Assembly (NCBI RefSeq): GCF_001642995.1
Contig: NZ_LOHS01000093.1
Coordinates: 17,545-81,544 of the forward strand
From: Streptomyces jeddahensis
Lineage (GTDB): Bacteria; Actinomycetota; Actinomycetes; Streptomycetales; Streptomycetaceae
DNA length: 64,000 nt
Direction of reading: 5' to 3'
Positions 61,357 to 64,000 of the stretch are shown here, one piece after another. Position numbers and translations under genes: made by a program. Numbering within the stretch: position 1 is the stretch's first letter; the number at the start of each line of letters is the position of its first letter. The notes beneath the pieces are model-generated. The model was given only the letters and a program-made list of their open reading frames with translations. It had not been told where the DNA came from and searched no databases.

Positions 61357-61393
61357 GTGCCAGATTCTAGCACAGCATTCCACAATGTGGCAC
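61357..61393. promoter_or_regulatory. 37-bp operator copy B in the IclR-B/SolA-like divergent promoter
   Basis: Begins GTGCCAGATTCTAGCAC and ends TTCCACAATGTGGCAC, with outer inverted repeat GTGCCA/TGTGGCAC-type arms. It matches copy A at 34 of 37 positions, and the 5' leaders of the two IclR genes are also alike. It lies 77 bp from IclR-B and about 160 bp before the oxidase gene. Confidence 0.75.
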
Positions 61394-61555
61394 GGCTCCT
61401 CAGAGGATCCCGACGAAGTGAGCCGGACTGCGAGATGCGGCGGTTGGTAGCCGCAGGCCCCACACAAGGCCCGGCTCCCGCCCAAAACCTCTCGAATCGA
61501 ACAGCCTCACGCCGAGGGCCCAGCATGCGCCTCGGTGATACGAAAGGAAAGCCCT

Positions 61556-62692
61556 GTGTCAGCTGCCAGGAAGCGCGTCGCCGTCGTCGGCGTCGGAACG
61601 ATGGGCAGCCAGGCCGCCTGGCGGCTGGCGGCCCGGGGAGCGGAGGTCGTGGGATATGACCGGTTCGCCCCCGGCCACGACCGCAGCGCCGCCGGCGGTG
61701 AGACCCGCATCTTCCGCAGCGCCCACTTCGAGGACTCCCGGTACGTCCCGCTGCTCAAGCACGCCGACGCCCTGTACGAGCAGCTTCAGCAGGAGACCGG
61801 CCGTGAGCTGCGCCGTCTGACCGGATGCCTGTTGATGGGGCCGACCGAGCACCACCAGATGGCCACCGTCCTGCAGTCCATCGCCGAGCACGGCCTCGAC
61901 CACGAGGTGCTCGACGCCGAGGCCCTGGCCAAGCGCTTCCCGCAGTACCGCATCGAGGACGGCGACGCGGCCGTGCTCGACCGCCGCGCCGGCTTCATCC
62001 GCCCCGAACTGACCATCCAGACCGCGGCCCGCCGCGCGGAGCAGCTGGGCGCCGTGATCCACCGCTACACCACGGTCCGCGAGATCGTGCCCGTCGCGAA
62101 CGGCGTCGAGATCCGCACCGACACCGGCAGCGAGCGCTTCGACACGGCCGTCGTCACTCCCGGCCCCTGGGTCAACGACCTGCTGCCCGACCTGCCGTGG
62201 GAGGTGGACATCCGCCGCCTCGTCAGCGCCTGGTTCGTGCCCACCACCAACGCCTGGTTCGGCGAGGAGCGCCCCGCGTTCATCCGTACGGCGCCCACCC
62301 ACTGCTACGGCCTGCCCTCGCCGGACGGCATCTCCGTCAAGCTCGGCCTCTCCCAGGCCCTGCACCGGCCCGCAGGCGACCCGAACGAGCTGGACCGGAC
62401 GGTGCAGCCGGAGGAGCTGGAGATCTTCAGCGAGTTGATCGGCCGCTACCTGCCGGACCTGCACCCGGACCCGACCCGGCTCTCCGTCTACATGGAGGGC
62501 TACACCGGGAGCAGCCGCCCCCTCGTCGGCCCGCTGCCCGGCGCCGAGAACGTCGTCCTGCTCGCGGGATTCTCCGGCCACGGCTTCAAGCTCTCGCCCG
62601 CCTTCGGTGACATCGCCGCCGACCTGGCGCTGGACGGCACCTCGTCCCAGCCCATCGACTTCATCTCCACCGTCGGCCGCACGGAGGCATGA
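61556..62692 (+). CDS. solA: FAD-dependent amine oxidase, SolA/monomeric sarcosine oxidase-like
   Basis: 378 residues. VAVVGVGTMGSQAAWRLAAR is the FAD-binding Rossmann motif, with a Val in place of one Gly-flanking Ala; SAAGGETRIFRSAHFEDSRY is the conserved block after it, and GFSGHGFKLSPAFGDIAADL is the C-terminal signature with the SGHGFK stretch of MSOX/SolA enzymes. The usual flavin-linking Cys appears absent from GFSGHGF. They oxidise N-methyl or secondary amines, releasing H2O2. GTG 61556 follows GAAAGGAAA. It overlaps the next gene by ATGA. Confidence 0.85.
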   Translation: MSAARKRVAVVGVGTMGSQAAWRLAARGAEVVGYDRFAPGHDRSAAGGETRIFRSAHFEDSRYVPLLKHADALYEQLQQETGRELRRLTGCLLMGPTEHHQMATVLQSIAEHGLDHEVLDAEALAKRFPQYRIEDGDAAVLDRRAGFIRPELTIQTAARRAEQLGAVIHRYTTVREIVPVANGVEIRTDTGSERFDTAVVTPGPWVNDLLPDLPWEVDIRRLVSAWFVPTTNAWFGEERPAFIRTAPTHCYGLPSPDGISVKLGLSQALHRPAGDPNELDRTVQPEELEIFSELIGRYLPDLHPDPTRLSVYMEGYTGSSRPLVGPLPGAENVVLLAGFSGHGFKLSPAFGDIAADLALDGTSSQPIDFISTVGRTEA

Positions 62693-63756
62693 CCATGAGC
62701 GACGCCACCCTCTCCGTCGGCTCCCTTCAGGCCCAGCCGGGCACCAAGGCGCGCGGCACCGTCCAGGCGGATCTCGGCACCCTTGCCGTCGACATCCCGC
62801 TGATCCTGGTCAACGGCTCCCGCCCCGGCCCCCGGGTCGTCATCACCGCGGGTGTGCACGGCGGCGAGTTCACGCCCATCGACGCCGTCGTACGACTGGC
62901 GGAAGAGCTGGAACCCGCCGAGGTGCAGGGACAGGTGATCATCTGCCCGGTCGCCAACCCGCCCGCCGTGTACCAGGGCCGGCTCAACATCTCCCCGGTA
63001 GACGGCGTGAACCTCAACCGCGTCTTCCCCGGCGACCCGGCCGGCGGCCCCACCGAGCGGCTGGCCGCCTGGCTCTTCGCCCACCTGGTCGACGGCGCCG
63101 ACGTCTACATCGACCTGCACTGCGGCGGCATCGACCAGGTCCTGCGGGACTTCGTCGGCTACCGCCTCACCGGTAACCCGGACCTGGACAAGGCGACCGC
63201 CGAACTGGCAGGCTCCTTCGGCATCGAGGATGTCATCCTCGGACTGACGCCCGAGGGCGGCAACAGCCACGCGGCCGCCGCCCGCCGGGGCATCTCGGCG
63301 GTCCTCGTCGAGGTGGGCCAGCTCGGCCAGCGGGACGAGGCCACCGCCCTCCGCCGCGTCGACGGCCTGCTGAAGGCACTGCGCCACCTGGGCGTCCTCG
63401 ACCAGGACGACTCCGCCCCGGCACCGATCCGCGAGTGGGTCTGGTCCGCCGGCGTCACCGCCGAGGCCACCGGCCTGTGGTACCCGGAGTTCTCCTTCGA
63501 CGCCGACATCATCGGCGAAGTCGCAGAAGGCGACCTCCTCGGCCGCATCGTCGACCCGACCGACGGCACGGAGCACACCGTCCACGCCCCGGCCGGCGGA
63601 CGGATCATCTACGGCATGCACGGCCTCACCGTCGCCCCCGGCAAGGAACTGGCCGCCCTGGCCGTCCCGTGGGACCCCGACACGGCCACGCGGGCCGACA
63701 CCCTCCAGGTCCCCGGTTTGGGTGCCGGATCCGACGAGGCGGGTCCCCGCACCTAG
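62689..63756 (+). CDS. Succinylglutamate desuccinylase/aspartoacylase family deacylase
   Basis: 355 residues. Zinc site: His and Glu in ITAGVHGGEFTPID, and His in VYIDLHCGGI; NPPAVYQGRLNISPVDGVNL and NRVFPGDPAGGPTERLA are the typical substrate-site blocks with Asn-Arg. The C-terminal domain (FSFDADIIGEVAEGDLLGRI) is a lipoyl-like barrel common in this group. It hydrolyses N-acyl amino acids or related amides. It is coupled to the SolA-like oxidase, so the substrate may be an N-acylated, N-alkylated amine. Confidence 0.88.
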   Translation: MTMSDATLSVGSLQAQPGTKARGTVQADLGTLAVDIPLILVNGSRPGPRVVITAGVHGGEFTPIDAVVRLAEELEPAEVQGQVIICPVANPPAVYQGRLNISPVDGVNLNRVFPGDPAGGPTERLAAWLFAHLVDGADVYIDLHCGGIDQVLRDFVGYRLTGNPDLDKATAELAGSFGIEDVILGLTPEGGNSHAAAARRGISAVLVEVGQLGQRDEATALRRVDGLLKALRHLGVLDQDDSAPAPIREWVWSAGVTAEATGLWYPEFSFDADIIGEVAEGDLLGRIVDPTDGTEHTVHAPAGGRIIYGMHGLTVAPGKELAALAVPWDPDTATRADTLQVPGLGAGSDEAGPRT

Positions 63757-63834
63757 ACCCCCATTCCAGCCCCTCCCCTTTCCACGTCCCCAGCCGCTCC
63801 CCTACTCACGGCCAGCACCACCAGGAGGCACACC

Positions 63835-64000
63835 ATGAAAGATGCCCGGATAGACCGCAGACTGTTCCTGCGAGGAATAGGCGGGGTCACGGCGGGTGTC
63901 GCCGCCGCGACCACCCTCAGCGCCTGCGGCACCGGCACCAGCCGCGCCTCGGCCGGCGGCGGTAAGGGCGGCGGCAAGACGGTGGTCGTCCGCGACAGCG
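63835..64000 (+). CDS. Tat-exported substrate-binding lipoprotein, N-terminal part (runs off window)
   Basis: Only the first 55 codons are in the window. RRLFLRG fits the twin-arginine motif, followed by a hydrophobic stretch and the lipobox TLSAC, then a Gly/Lys-rich linker and TVVVRDS, the start of a solute-binding fold. AGGAGG lies 6 nt before the ATG. It is likely the binding protein of an ABC transporter feeding the oxidase and deacylase upstream; permease genes would follow outside the window. Confidence 0.75.
   Translation, partial: MKDARIDRRLFLRGIGGVTAGVAAATTLSACGTGTSRASAGGGKGGGKTVVVRDS

Noticed and set aside
1..64000. tRNA genes, rRNA genes, insertion sequences and phage attachment sites
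   Set aside because: Nothing resembling tRNA cloverleaf sequence, transposase motifs or integrase genes was seen on reading; short structured RNAs could still have been missed.

Overview
The window is high-GC DNA with strong third-position GC bias, GTG/TTG starts, ATGA/GTGA gene overlaps and many actinobacterial families: SigB-type sigma factor with partner-switching proteins, F420-dependent oxidoreductase, split LigD domains, DUF6381/DUF5133/DUF6480/DUF6098 proteins and a CebR-type operator. Together with dispersed GC-rich hairpin repeats this points to a Streptomyces (or close relative) chromosome, probably an accessory arm. No tRNA, rRNA, CRISPR, phage or insertion sequence was seen.

Layout. 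(1) 1-3696: end of a xanthine-dehydrogenase-type molybdoenzyme and its XdhC-type maturation factor. (2) 3788-5094: secreted GH6 cellulase behind a CebR-type operator. (3) 5723-10110: a sigma factor carrying its own membrane and proline-rich tail, followed by a secreted protein with a His/Cys pair resembling clan CD (caspase-like) peptidases, a secreted cysteine-rich protein of unknown function and a small membrane protein. (4) 10278-13120: two translationally coupled polytopic glycosyltransferases (MptB-like and GT87). (5) 13038-26202: stress block with zinc alcohol dehydrogenase, Rieske-tailed FAD oxidoreductase, a 56-residue hydrophobic protein, STAS antagonist, anti-sigma kinase, SigB/F-type sigma factor, HAMP-repeat hybrid histidine kinase, ANTAR/PP2C phosphatase and a PfpI-like protein. 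(6) 26520-28315: stand-alone LigD phosphoesterase and ligase domains, coupled by ATGA. (7) 28676-30918: small conserved actinobacterial proteins and an F420 enzyme.

(8) 31035-37446: alpha-glucoside-type uptake and cleavage locus (LacI regulator, lipoprotein, two permeases, GH13 glucosidase), followed by what looks like the broken 5' end of a paaI-type thioesterase gene. (9) 37823-40350: class III CoA-transferase and glutaryl-CoA-dehydrogenase-like enzyme. (10) 40471-50758: a tightly packed aromatic-catabolism operon (two FAH-family enzymes, cyclase-family protein, FAD monooxygenase, ACMSD-like amidohydrolase, extradiol dioxygenase, SDR) with two LysR regulators and an MFS transporter. A near-identical palindrome lies in front of both the operon and the transporter gene, suggesting one regulon.

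(11) 51095-64000: O-methyltransferase; PucR regulator; coupled aminotransferase / FAD-FeS oxidoreductase / semialdehyde dehydrogenase operon; two recently duplicated IclR regulators that share a 37-bp operator; then a SolA-like amine oxidase, an aspartoacylase-like deacylase and the start of a Tat-exported lipoprotein. This reads as an amine or omega-amino acid scavenging region. Family calls rest on motifs read by eye; substrates are inferred.
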